36,960 nucleotides of DNA, from assembly GCA_947629275.1 (NCBI GenBank), contig CANRDG010000003.1:1-36960 (forward strand), written 5' to 3'. The DNA comes from an uncultured Clostridia bacterium. GTDB taxonomy: Bacteria > Bacillota > Clostridia > Oscillospirales > Ruminococcaceae. The notes under the pieces were generated by a model, which searched no databases, was not told the origin of the DNA, and saw nothing but the letters and a program-made list of their open reading frames with translations. The translations under genes were made by a program, and so were the position numbers. This document shows positions 1 through 6,533 of this stretch, in pieces (the first letter of the stretch is position 1; each line of letters opens with the position of its first letter).

Positions 1-22
1 TGATTGCAACTTTAACTGACAT
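1..22 (-). CDS. gap: Start of probable glyceraldehyde-3-phosphate dehydrogenase (partial)
   Basis: Only the first seven codons and one base lie in the window, reading leftward from an ATG at 22. They spell MSVKVAI, which matches the usual start of type I GAPDH (M-x-VKVAINGFGRIGR) just before the Rossmann glycine motif. An AGGAGG ribosome site lies at about 33-38 and a consensus promoter at 59-87, so this is a real gene start. GAPDH is the glycolytic enzyme making 1,3-bisphosphoglycerate. The identity rests on seven residues and is an inference; another protein starting with a similar beta strand is possible. Confidence 0.6.
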
Positions 23-58
23 ATATAATTTACCTCCTAGAGAAATTCTTATATAAAT

Positions 59-87
59 ATTATACAACATTTACATTTCATTTGCAA
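59..87 (-). promoter_or_regulatory. Promoter of the gap-like gene
   Basis: On the minus strand, TTGCAA (82-87) and TATAAT (59-64) are separated by exactly 17 bases. Bases 53-73 are identical over 21 positions to the carA promoter at 34498-34518, covering the -10 box and its surroundings. Confidence 0.7.
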
Positions 88-264
88 GTCTTTTCAGAAA
101 ATTTTCTGATATATTTTCGGAAATACCGCCCATCAATGTTATGTATTTTTTACCACAAGCGGGGTATCTATATATATTGGACGCAAAATTAGCAAGTCAA
201 AGCAGCTCCGCAGGCTTTGCGACAGCAAAATTTATAAAATGTTAATATTTTTTTCGACATAAAA

Positions 265-273
265 TGATATAAT
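265..273 (+). promoter_or_regulatory. Extended -10 promoter of the kinase-like gene
   Basis: TGATATAAT at 265-273 is an extended -10 element about 35 bases upstream of the start at 309. The -35 region is only an AT-rich stretch with no TTGACA-like box. The rest of 88-264 holds nothing I can name. Confidence 0.4.
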
Positions 274-308
274 TAGACAAGCAGATAAATTACCTAAAGG
301 TGAAGATC

Positions 309-1379
309 ATGAAAAAAGAATTTTTAGAAACTATAAAAAAGCTGTACGGTGAAGATTCAAAGATAATTGTCACCGACATGGAGCTTAACACATTATACAC
401 GAGCTGTCCGTCTCTAGTGGACAAGCTGAACGAGGATATGTTTAGCCGAAGCAGAATAGCGCCTCAGGATAACGAGAATATATTCCCCGTCAGGGAGAAG
501 CGTGTTCTTTCTCTGGCAGTGAACGGCGTACACTACACGGCGGTAGTTATGCCGTATGGTGAGGAATACTATGTTATCGAGCTGCTTGACAGTCTTGACT
601 TTATACGGCTGTGCGGCAGCGCGCAAATTTCCTTGGCGGCAATGATAAACATTTCGCAGCTGAGGAAAGCGGCCGCCAACATATATGCGGCGCAAACTCT
701 TTCGGACGAGAACATATTCAAGACCGACCCGGGCAAGCCGCGCGAGATGTATGACAAAGCAAGCTGTATCATTCTTCGCACCGCAGCCAACCAATCGGAG
801 ATAACGCATTACATTTGCAGCGAGCCCGAGCGCATGGTAGCGGACATAAGCGTTCTGACAAGGCAGCTGTGTATGTACTGTTCGGCAAAGCTCGCAGCAA
901 CAGGCGGAATGAAACTTGACTTTGATATTGAGGAAAACTGCCTTGCTGAGTGTAAAGGTGAGAGGTACGCGGCTGTGCTGTTGAATCTTATAGAAAATGC
1001 GCTGCTTTACAACATTTCAGAGATAAAAATGGTACACGTTGCTGTTGAGAAAAAGAACGGAGAAGTGCGCATCTCCGTTACTGACAACGGTTTGGGAATG
1101 GATCTTGATGCGATAGAAAAGGCATTCATACCGTATGCGCTGTGCGATCCCGAGGAAACATACGGCTGTCTGGGACTGCCGCTTGCAGATATTTTTGCAA
1201 AGACTTACGGCGGCAGCGCGAGCATAATATCGCACAAGGACGAGGGTACAACAGTAACGCTGCGCCTGCCTTTGAGCGGTGGCAATGCAAACGACTGTTA
1301 TTCGCCGCTTGACAGCTACAGCGGCGACAAGTTCTCAATGCCGAACATTTATTTATCCAGGATACTGCACGGCGACTAG
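309..1379 (+). CDS. Histidine-kinase-like protein with C-terminal HATPase domain
   Basis: This 356-residue protein starts at the ATG at 309, chosen over an upstream GTG at 300 because AAAGG sits at 296-300. Residues about 1-95 look like a small PAS-like sensor region with no membrane segment, so it should be cytoplasmic. The C-terminal 140 residues carry the GHKL ATPase motifs: N box (LNLIENAL), G1 (DNGLGM), and a G2-like GCLGLPLA followed by GTTVTLRLPL. The stretch before it, where the phosphoacceptor helix belongs, has no H-E/D-x-K/R motif and no histidine at the expected position. No response regulator lies beside it. It could be a degenerate kinase, a serine-kinase or phosphatase-type regulator, or a partner of another kinase. 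The ATPase domain is secure; kinase activity is not. Confidence 0.8.
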   Translation: MKKEFLETIKKLYGEDSKIIVTDMELNTLYTSCPSLVDKLNEDMFSRSRIAPQDNENIFPVREKRVLSLAVNGVHYTAVVMPYGEEYYVIELLDSLDFIRLCGSAQISLAAMINISQLRKAAANIYAAQTLSDENIFKTDPGKPREMYDKASCIILRTAANQSEITHYICSEPERMVADISVLTRQLCMYCSAKLAATGGMKLDFDIEENCLAECKGERYAAVLLNLIENALLYNISEIKMVHVAVEKKNGEVRISVTDNGLGMDLDAIEKAFIPYALCDPEETYGCLGLPLADIFAKTYGGSASIISHKDEGTTVTLRLPLSGGNANDCYSPLDSYSGDKFSMPNIYLSRILHGD

Positions 1380-1390
1380 CCAACCAGAAA

Positions 1391-1424
1391 TAAAAAAGGC
1401 CCCACATCAGTGAGGTCTTTATTT
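1391..1424. terminator. Bidirectional terminator between converging genes
   Basis: An 11-bp imperfect stem (1395-1405 with 1410-1420, loop ATCA) is flanked by an A run on the left and TTTATTTG on the right. It can end both the kinase-like gene and the minus-strand surface-protein gene. Confidence 0.75.
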
Positions 1425-1434
1425 GTGAATGTAA

Positions 1435-2142
1435 TTACTTGCTCTTCTTAGAAGCAACTACAGCAACGCCTGCGATTGCAAGACCTGCAAGTGCGAGACC
1501 AGCAGTTGCGCCTGTCGGCTTGTTGCTGTCGTCCTTAGGAGCTTCTGAAGAAGCAGGATCGTCCTTCGGAGTCTCAGGCGCAGGAGCAGCAACAGAAGCA
1601 CCAAAAGTCTTGAGAACGCTTCCGTCCTTGCCAAGCAGTGATACAGACTCTATTTCCATACCGGCTTTAGGGCCCCACCACAGAACTACTACTACCTGTC
1701 CCCAAGTACCTTCAGCACCGGAAACACTATCGGCAGTAAAGCAAGGTTCTTCGTCAAGTCTGGTAATCGTGCGGTTTTCATCATCTAATGTGATCTCTTT
1801 TTTAGCGTCGGCATTGCCCCATTCTTTCTGAGCCCAGCCGTCGGTGGTATTCCATACGAAACCGCCGCCAACACCAGCTGCCTCAGCAATATAATTGTCG
1901 ATAGAGGCCTTAGTAAATGTAACAGAAGCACCGTAAATGTCCTCAGCTTTAACGCCGTCAAGAACTCCGGGAGCGGCAAGGTTTAATGCCCAGTTTCCCT
2001 GAGCCTCTTCAGTACCAAGGGTAACTGCATCTTTCATGCCAAGATCGCCGGTTACATCAGCAGTATATGCGCTGGCAGAGATGACAGATGTTGCAGCGAT
2101 AGCACAAGCAGCTACAGCCGCAAAAATTCTTCTCAATTTCAT
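1435..2142 (-). CDS. Wall-anchored secreted protein, paralogue 1
   Basis: A 235-residue exported protein. Residues 1-25 are a signal peptide (MKLRRIF, hydrophobic core, ASA cleavage site). The mature part, about 26-180, is Trp-rich and beta-rich with segments such as VVVLWWGP and SVSLLGKDGSVL, which suggests a carbohydrate-binding-module-like beta sandwich; I could not assign a family. A Pro/Ser/Asp/Lys linker follows, then NKPTGA, a hydrophobic stretch and a KKSK tail, the layout of a sortase sorting signal with a non-LPXTG motif. The start has GGAGGAA eight bases upstream. It is first of three tandem paralogues that share signal peptide and C-terminus. Each of genes 1 to 3 has its own promoter. 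A role in binding polysaccharide or another surface ligand is inferred. Confidence 0.8.
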   Translation of the reverse strand: MKLRRIFAAVAACAIAATSVISASAYTADVTGDLGMKDAVTLGTEEAQGNWALNLAAPGVLDGVKAEDIYGASVTFTKASIDNYIAEAAGVGGGFVWNTTDGWAQKEWGNADAKKEITLDDENRTITRLDEEPCFTADSVSGAEGTWGQVVVVLWWGPKAGMEIESVSLLGKDGSVLKTFGASVAAPAPETPKDDPASSEAPKDDSNKPTGATAGLALAGLAIAGVAVVASKKSK

Positions 2143-2220
2143 TATTCAATTCCTCCAAATTTTAAATAATATAAGATCGTAGTATGCGGCACGGCGACAC
2201 CGTTCCACGATACCAATTTA

Positions 2221-2249
2221 ATTTTACTATATTTTGTACGCTTTGTCAA
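2221..2249 (-). promoter_or_regulatory. Promoter of surface-protein paralogue 1
   Basis: Minus-strand TTGACA (2244-2249), 17-base spacer, TAAAAT (2221-2226). The leader of about 70 bases carries a small hairpin (GGAACGG...CCGTGCC) and a GATCTTATATTATTT block next to the ribosome site. Both are shared with paralogue 2. Confidence 0.8.
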
Positions 2250-2338
2250 CCTGTTTCACGCTTTGCGAATGACGAAAATACTTGTGCTAATTTAGTTATA
2301 TTGCACAAGCATATAATTTCATACAAAATAATTGCAAA

Positions 2339-2368
2339 CGAAAAAGGAAGCTGCAAAAAGCAACTTCC
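2339..2368 (-). terminator. Terminator of surface-protein paralogue 2
   Basis: A 9-bp stem (2346-2354 with 2360-2368) with one G-T pair, followed on the minus strand by a run of six T at 2345-2340. Confidence 0.8.
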
Positions 2369-2403
2369 CTTTATGTTATATAATTTGAAATTGACAAATC
2401 AGA

Positions 2404-3057
2404 TTACTTGCTCTTCTTAGCAGCCACTACAGCAACTCCTGCAAGTGCGAGACCTGCAAGTGCGAGACCAGCAGTTGCGCCTGTCGGCTTGTTGCTGTCG
2501 TCAGCAGGCTTTGTGCTGTCGGCTGTGCTATCAGCAGGCTTTGTGCTATCAGCAGGCTTTGTGCTGTCAACTGTGCTTTCAGCAGGAGCAGAAGGAGCAT
2601 CGTCCTTAACCTGATCAAGAACATTACCGTCAGCATCATAAAGAGTTACAGAAGAAAGATAGAGCGAACCGGCATTCAGCCACCAGAATTGAACCTGAAC
2701 AGCATCTTCTTTGAGTGTTCCGGCTTCGTCCATGGTGGAATCGATACCGCTAAGACCGTCAAGTGTCCATGTAGTTGCAGTGCCACCGGTAGCTTCCTGC
2801 TGATCACATGTTGTCCATGTACCATCGCAAGAAACACCAATTGTTCCGTTTACATAATCATCAGTAGTTACTACTGCTTCGATTTTAGCAACCTTGGAAT
2901 AGTCAACACCCTCTTTAGCTGCATACTTGTAAACAGTAACTTCAGGTGCAGCACTTTCTTCGTTTTTTGTTTCAACAAGATAAGCACTAGCAGAAACAAT
3001 TGATGTTGCGGCAACTGCACAAGCAGCTATAGCCGCAAAAATTCTTCTCAATTTCAT
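2404..3057 (-). CDS. Wall-anchored secreted protein, paralogue 2
   Basis: A 217-residue exported protein starting at the ATG at 3057, preceded by GGAGGAAAAAACA. The signal peptide differs from paralogue 1 at only a few residues. The mature domain, about 30-150, is again Trp-rich and beta-rich (VQFWWLNAGSLYLSSVTLYDAD), aligning loosely with the same part of paralogue 1 and supporting a shared fold. The linker consists of STKPAD-type repeats, then NKPTGA, a hydrophobic segment and KKSK. Upstream in-frame codons before the ATG exist but have no ribosome site. Probably sortase-anchored; ligand unknown. Confidence 0.8.
   Translation of the reverse strand: MKLRRIFAAIAACAVAATSIVSASAYLVETKNEESAAPEVTVYKYAAKEGVDYSKVAKIEAVVTTDDYVNGTIGVSCDGTWTTCDQQEATGGTATTWTLDGLSGIDSTMDEAGTLKEDAVQVQFWWLNAGSLYLSSVTLYDADGNVLDQVKDDAPSAPAESTVDSTKPADSTKPADSTADSTKPADDSNKPTGATAGLALAGLALAGVAVVAAKKSK
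2501..2590. repeat. 18-base coding repeat in the linker of paralogue 2
   Basis: Three near-perfect copies of an 18-base unit (2501-2518, 2531-2548, 2549-2566), a partial copy near 2579, and shorter 12-base variants between them encode a Ser-Thr-Lys-Pro-Ala-Asp linker. Such repeats change copy number easily by slippage, altering the distance of the domain from the wall. Confidence 0.8.
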
Positions 3058-3131
3058 TGTTTTTTCCTCCAAATTCCAAATAATATAAGATCGTCATACG
3101 CGGCACGTTTCCGTACCGATGTACTAATTTA

Positions 3132-3160
3132 ATTTTACTCTGTTTTACCCGATTTGTCAA
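3132..3160 (-). promoter_or_regulatory. Promoter of surface-protein paralogue 2
   Basis: Minus-strand TTGACA (3155-3160), 17-base spacer, TAAAAT (3132-3137). The bases around the -10 box (TAAAATTAAATT) are identical to paralogue 1, as is much of the leader near the ribosome site, so the whole upstream region was duplicated with the gene. Confidence 0.8.
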
Positions 3161-3270
3161 CCTATTTTGCATACCACTTGTAACGAAAATAAGCTTGCTG
3201 TTTTAGTAATATTGCATAAGAAAACGATTGCATATATGTATATCTTGACGAAATATTTTCCTTTTATGTA

Positions 3271-3302
3271 TAAAAAGAGAAAAGCCGCCAAAAAGCGACT
3301 TT
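3271..3302 (-). terminator. Terminator of surface-protein paralogue 3
   Basis: An 8-bp stem (3281-3288 with 3295-3302) is followed on the minus strand by TTTTCTCTTTTTA. A second hairpin at about 3320-3343 lies between it and the stop codon. Confidence 0.75.
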
Positions 3303-3307
3303 CCTCT

Positions 3308-3336
3308 CGATCTTATATTATTCGGGTTTGGAAGAA
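3308..3336 (+). repeat. Inverted copy of the paralogue 5' leader block
   Basis: Bases 3308-3322 read CGATCTTATATTATT, identical to the block in the leaders of paralogues 1 and 2 but in the opposite orientation, and the following bases also resemble the leader (GGTTTGGAAGAA against GGAATTTGGAGGAA). It makes an inverted repeat with 3064-3093 around the promoter of paralogue 2 and lies in the 3' untranslated part of paralogue 3. Confidence 0.6.
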
Positions 3337-3352
3337 ACCGAATAAGCGTTGA

Positions 3353-4039
3353 TTACTTGCTCTTCTTAGCAGCAACTACAGCTGCGCCGGCTATTGCAAG
3401 ACCAGCAAGTGCGAGACCAGCGGTTGCGCCGGTAGTCGGGTTGGTTGTGCCGCCAGCCGCGCCGGTTGAAGAAGGATCCTTAGGAGCTTCGGAAGAAGAA
3501 GGATCAGCAGGAGTTTCAGCAGGAGCTAACAAATCTTTGCCGTCTTTGTCGTAATACTTAACATCGGTAACCTTTATTTCAGCTTTATCGCTTGCAGTAC
3601 ATGTAGAACCATCCCATACACAGTTGGTAGGTGCGATCCAACCGGTGCCAAACTGGAAAATGCCATCGTCGCCTTCCATAAGTCCACCTATATCTGCCCA
3701 TTCAACAGTCGAAGTGCCTGTCTTTACTTTTACAGTGATCTGATCCCAAGCATTTTTAGCAATAGTATTTGCACCGATCTCGCAACTAGCTTCACCATCA
3801 ATGTTGGTAGCTTCATAAGATATAACAATCTTGTCGATCTTAGAAACATCAATATCAGCATCGAAGAAGTGATAGTTACCATTTGTGCCCTCTTTGTTGC
3901 CATCACCCTTTAAAACCATACCATCTGCACTTCCCTCAGCAGTAATGGTCAAAAGAGCATCAGCAGCGCTTGCAGAGATAACAGAAGTTGCAGCGATAGC
4001 GCAAGCAGCTATTGCAGCAAAAATTCTTCTCAATTTCAT
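3353..4039 (-). CDS. Wall-anchored secreted protein, paralogue 3
   Basis: A 228-residue exported protein with a signal peptide of 25 residues, nearly identical to paralogues 1 and 2. The mature domain, about 26-175, differs in sequence but has a similar end (VTDVKYYDKDGKDL) and the look of a beta sandwich. A Pro/Ser/Lys linker leads to NPTTGATAG, a hydrophobic stretch and KKSK, the clearest sorting motif of the three. A ribosome site AAAGGAA precedes the ATG. The promoter differs from those of the other two. Likely anchored to peptidoglycan by a sortase encoded elsewhere; ligand unknown. Confidence 0.8.
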   Translation of the reverse strand: MKLRRIFAAIAACAIAATSVISASAADALLTITAEGSADGMVLKGDGNKEGTNGNYHFFDADIDVSKIDKIVISYEATNIDGEASCEIGANTIAKNAWDQITVKVKTGTSTVEWADIGGLMEGDDGIFQFGTGWIAPTNCVWDGSTCTASDKAEIKVTDVKYYDKDGKDLLAPAETPADPSSSEAPKDPSSTGAAGGTTNPTTGATAGLALAGLAIAGAAVVAAKKSK

Positions 4040-4073
4040 AATTGAACATTCCTTTCAAAAAGTTTATACTTAT

Positions 4074-4102
4074 ATTTTACATGAACGCAAAAAGTTTTTC
4101 AA
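4074..4102 (-). promoter_or_regulatory. Promoter of surface-protein paralogue 3
   Basis: Minus-strand TTGAAA (4097-4102), 17-base spacer, TAAAAT (4074-4079), about 35 bases upstream of the start. It has the same -10 box as its paralogues but lacks their leader block. Confidence 0.7.
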
Positions 4103-4221
4103 GGCACATTGTACATAAATCTTTTTTTTTTTTGTTGAAATTGCACAATTTTGAACAAGTAAACGTTTGCAATCGCAAAGTTAATGAGTGCGCTGTCGCT
4201 TCGCAACTCTACCCACCCCCC

Positions 4222-4665
4222 ACAGAAAAAACGCCACGCCCCACCCTCACACAGTTGCTTTCTCCAAAAATTTACTGGAAGAATATTCTGCCGACGTTTT
4301 TCTCTGTCGGGGCGGTGAGTGGGTGGGTATCAGAGGCAAGATTACTAGCGGCAAGAGGCAAGATGTGTTCCACTTACCGCAGCACGCCGCCGCATTCTCC
4401 CCCACAACTCCCCCCAAAAAAATTATAAAACCACGCCCATCCCCTCGCACAGCTGGAAGTATATTCTGCCGGCGTTCTCTCTGTTGGAGCAAGAAACGTA
4501 CCTAGCAACTACAGCACATCACCATACCCCCCACCCCTAAAAATATAAAACCACGCCCACCCTCTCACGTGGCTGGAAGTATATTCTGCCAGCGTTTTTC
4601 TCTGTCGGGGTGATTAGTGGGGTATCAAAGACAAGATAGCTAGAGGCAAGAAGCAAGAAGTGTGG
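4222..4665. repeat. Three degenerate copies of a non-coding repeat
   Basis: Units at about 4222-4364, 4424-4508 and 4538-4665 share the order CCACGCCC, CCCTC(A/G)CAC, CTGGAAG(T/A)ATATTCTGCC, GGCGTT and CTCTGT(C/T)GG. Units 1 and 3 also share a tail of GGGTATCA..GACAAGAT and GGCAAGA(G/A)GCAAGA. The strand is C-rich on one side and has purine-rich tracts. Short open frames cross it, but none has a ribosome site or recognisable product. No transposase or terminal repeats are seen. Confidence 0.7.
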
Positions 4666-4682
4666 GCTTTTCACTTTGTTTG

Positions 4683-5090
4683 GCGTTCTCTGAGAGAACG
4701 CGGCAAAAGAGATATGCGCTACAACTAGGGAACGCCCTCTCTTGCAGGGCGTTCCCTCTTGAAAAACAATCCACAGGATTGTTTTTCAATTCACCCTTTG
4801 CGGAGCGCCTGCCGTAAGGGGATTTTGCCGTCTGCAGACGGCGACAATGGGCTCCGCCCCTTGACCCTGCAAGCCTTTTGAAAAAGGCTTGACCGAAAAC
4901 TTTTCCGTTTTGGCAAGGCAACTTTGGTGGGACAGCAAGGAAAAAAGCCCGTCATACCGCAAGGTATGCGCCGCCGACCGTTTATGGCGGCGAGGGATTT
5001 TTTCGGCACTTGACCGACTGTTTACAGTCGGTCAATGTGTGCGCTCCAGCGCAACAAAAAATTCTCAAAAGACTAGTCTTTTGAGAATTT
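4683..5090. other. Array of ten hairpins in a gene-free region
   Basis: Within 408 bases there are: 4683-4701 (8-bp stem), 4728-4756 (10 bp), 4759-4789 (14 bp, loop ACA), 4827-4842 (perfect 16-base palindrome), 4870-4891 (10 bp, loop GA), 4953-4968 (6 bp), 4969-4992 (7 bp), 5012-5033 (9 bp), 5041-5052 (5 bp) and 5059-5090 (perfect 32-base palindrome). A further GCGGAGC/GCTCCGC pair at 4800-4806 and 4851-4857 encloses the 4827 palindrome. Stem sequences differ from one another, so this is not a simple tandem repeat. It may be a structured RNA or a dispersed intergenic element; I cannot name it. Confidence 0.65.
5052..5090 (-). terminator. Terminator of the five-gene ABC/YchF operon
   Basis: A perfect 32-base palindrome (5059-5090) begins three bases after the ABC ATPase stop codon and is followed on the minus strand by TTTTTTGTTG. 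A fully paired 16-bp stem is unusually long for an intrinsic terminator. Confidence 0.85.
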
Positions 5091-5093
5091 CTC

Positions 5094-5795
5094 TTACCAC
5101 TCTATTGTATTCACATCTTGCGGCGTTTCGTTCAGCTTCACGCTCTCTATCTTGCTGTTTTTCAGCCGTATCACCCTGTCCGCCATGGGCGCAATTGCAA
5201 GGTTGTGTGTTATCACTATCACCGTCATGCCGTCCTCGCGGCAGGTGTCCTGTAACAGCTTCAATATGTTCTTGCCGGTGTTGTAGTCAAGCGCGCCCGT
5301 CGGTTCGTCGCAAAGCAGCAGTTTCGGTTTCTTCGCCAGCGCTCTCGCTATCGAGACCCTCTGCTGCTCGCCGCCTGACAATTGCGACGGAAAATTGTTC
5401 ATTCGCTCCTCCAGACCCACTTTTTTAAGCATTTCGTCCGCCGGTATGCTGTCGCGGCTTATTTGCGAGGCAAGCTCGACGTTCTCCAGCGCTGTCAGAT
5501 TGTTGACAAGATTATAAAACTGAAACACAAAGCCTATATCAAATCTTCTGTACGCGGTAAGCTGTTTATTGTTATACGCGGCTATGTTCTTGCCGTCCAC
5601 CAGAATTTCGCCCTCGTCGCAGTTATCCATGCCGCCGAGCATATTCAGCACAGTGGTTTTTCCTGCTCCGCTTGCGCCTACTATCACGGCAAACTCGCCT
5701 TTTTCTATATCAAACGTTACCCCGTCCGATGCGGTTATGGTAACTTCTCCCATATGGTAACGCTTATACACGTTTTTAAAACTTACAAAACTCAC
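5094..5795 (-). CDS. ABC transporter ATPase, MacB/LolD/FtsE-like
   Basis: A 233-residue ATPase of the type that pairs with FtsX-fold permeases. Walker A is GASGAGKT (about 38-45), Q loop VFQFYNL, signature LSGGEQQR (about 140), Walker B LLLCDEPTGALD, H loop VITHN. The start is GTG at 5795, overlapping the TGA of the upstream gene by four bases (GTGA), which implies translational coupling. Its natural partner is the FtsX-type permease two genes upstream (7651-10431). Together they would act as a mechanotransmission or efflux complex (peptides, antibiotics or lipoproteins) and not as an importer, because no solute-binding protein is in the operon. Substrate unknown. Confidence 0.93.
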   Translation of the reverse strand: MSFVSFKNVYKRYHMGEVTITASDGVTFDIEKGEFAVIVGASGAGKTTVLNMLGGMDNCDEGEILVDGKNIAAYNNKQLTAYRRFDIGFVFQFYNLVNNLTALENVELASQISRDSIPADEMLKKVGLEERMNNFPSQLSGGEQQRVSIARALAKKPKLLLCDEPTGALDYNTGKNILKLLQDTCREDGMTVIVITHNLAIAPMADRVIRLKNSKIESVKLNETPQDVNTIEW

Positions 5796-6523
5796 TGAAT
5801 GTTCCCTGCCTCGCTCTGTATAAACTTTTCTTCAAGTTCTTCCAAACAAACATGATAATGCTTATAATTTTTTGGGTCTATATACACTTGTATCTCGTCG
5901 CTCTCGTTAATATACATATTCGGGTCTGTATACGTAAGCCGCGATTTGAACTCATGCGCCGCGCCATACTCGTCCGTCCAGTTTGCTTTTACGTGGTATG
6001 TTATATTGCTGTTTACTTCAACGCTTGATTTTCCTATATATGTAATTGTTGCATACACGGGCTCGCCCCTGCCCTCATCTATAAGCTGTTTACGGTAGTC
6101 TTTTGATTTTATAGATATTATAATGCCTATTGTGCCGAACACCGCTCCCAGTCCGCCGAACACCGCCATCATTACCGCATAGAACTCCACGGTCTCTATG
6201 TTTTTGGGGTCGTCGGGGTCAACATATATGGCAACGCTCTGCCCTACCCTCATTGAGCTGTCGGTGCTAGGCAATACTTCCTGATACGTCGCGCCGTCAA
6301 ACTCATACTCAACGCTTACTCTCTTTTGCGATCCGCCGTCGTTATTTTTGGTATACGTTATATCGCATATGGTAGAACTGATTTTTTCGTAGCTGCTTGT
6401 CACCACAAGTAAGCGTATCGCCACACCTATGAAAACTATCAGCATTATCGCTCCTATACCCGTGAATGCTATTCCCAGATAGCGCGAAACTTTGTTAGCA
6501 TCAAACTCTTTCCTTGAAGCCAT
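5792..6523 (-). CDS. DUF3592-type membrane protein
   Basis: A 243-residue protein with hydrophobic segments at about 16-38 and 113-135. Between them lies a beta-rich section with the DUF3592 pattern, ending in GQSVAIYVDPDDP; a second similar section after the second segment ends in DEIQVYIDPKNY, so the domain appears duplicated. DUF3592 proteins have no assigned biochemical role. The ATG at 6523 has an AAGGAGG site that overlaps the stop codon of ychF. It ends in the GTGA overlap with the ABC ATPase, so it is tightly built into the operon and may assist the transporter; that is inference. Confidence 0.8.
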   Translation of the reverse strand: MASRKEFDANKVSRYLGIAFTGIGAIMLIVFIGVAIRLLVVTSSYEKISSTICDITYTKNNDGGSQKRVSVEYEFDGATYQEVLPSTDSSMRVGQSVAIYVDPDDPKNIETVEFYAVMMAVFGGLGAVFGTIGIIISIKSKDYRKQLIDEGRGEPVYATITYIGKSSVEVNSNITYHVKANWTDEYGAAHEFKSRLTYTDPNMYINESDEIQVYIDPKNYKHYHVCLEELEEKFIQSEAGNIQ

Positions 6524-6533
6524 TTTGTCCTCC

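Noticed and set aside
4042..4505. Open frames of 105 to 128 codons across the degenerate repeats
   Set aside because: They follow a C-rich strand with few stops, have no ribosome site, overlap each other in several frames and resemble no protein family.
4683..5090. CRISPR array
   Set aside because: The hairpins have unrelated stem sequences, there is no constant direct repeat or regular spacer length, and no cas gene is near.
4640..5428. Open frames of 72 to 179 codons over the hairpin array and the ABC ATPase end
   Set aside because: They are explained by palindromic DNA read on either strand and by shadows of the real ATPase gene; no ribosome site or conserved domain.
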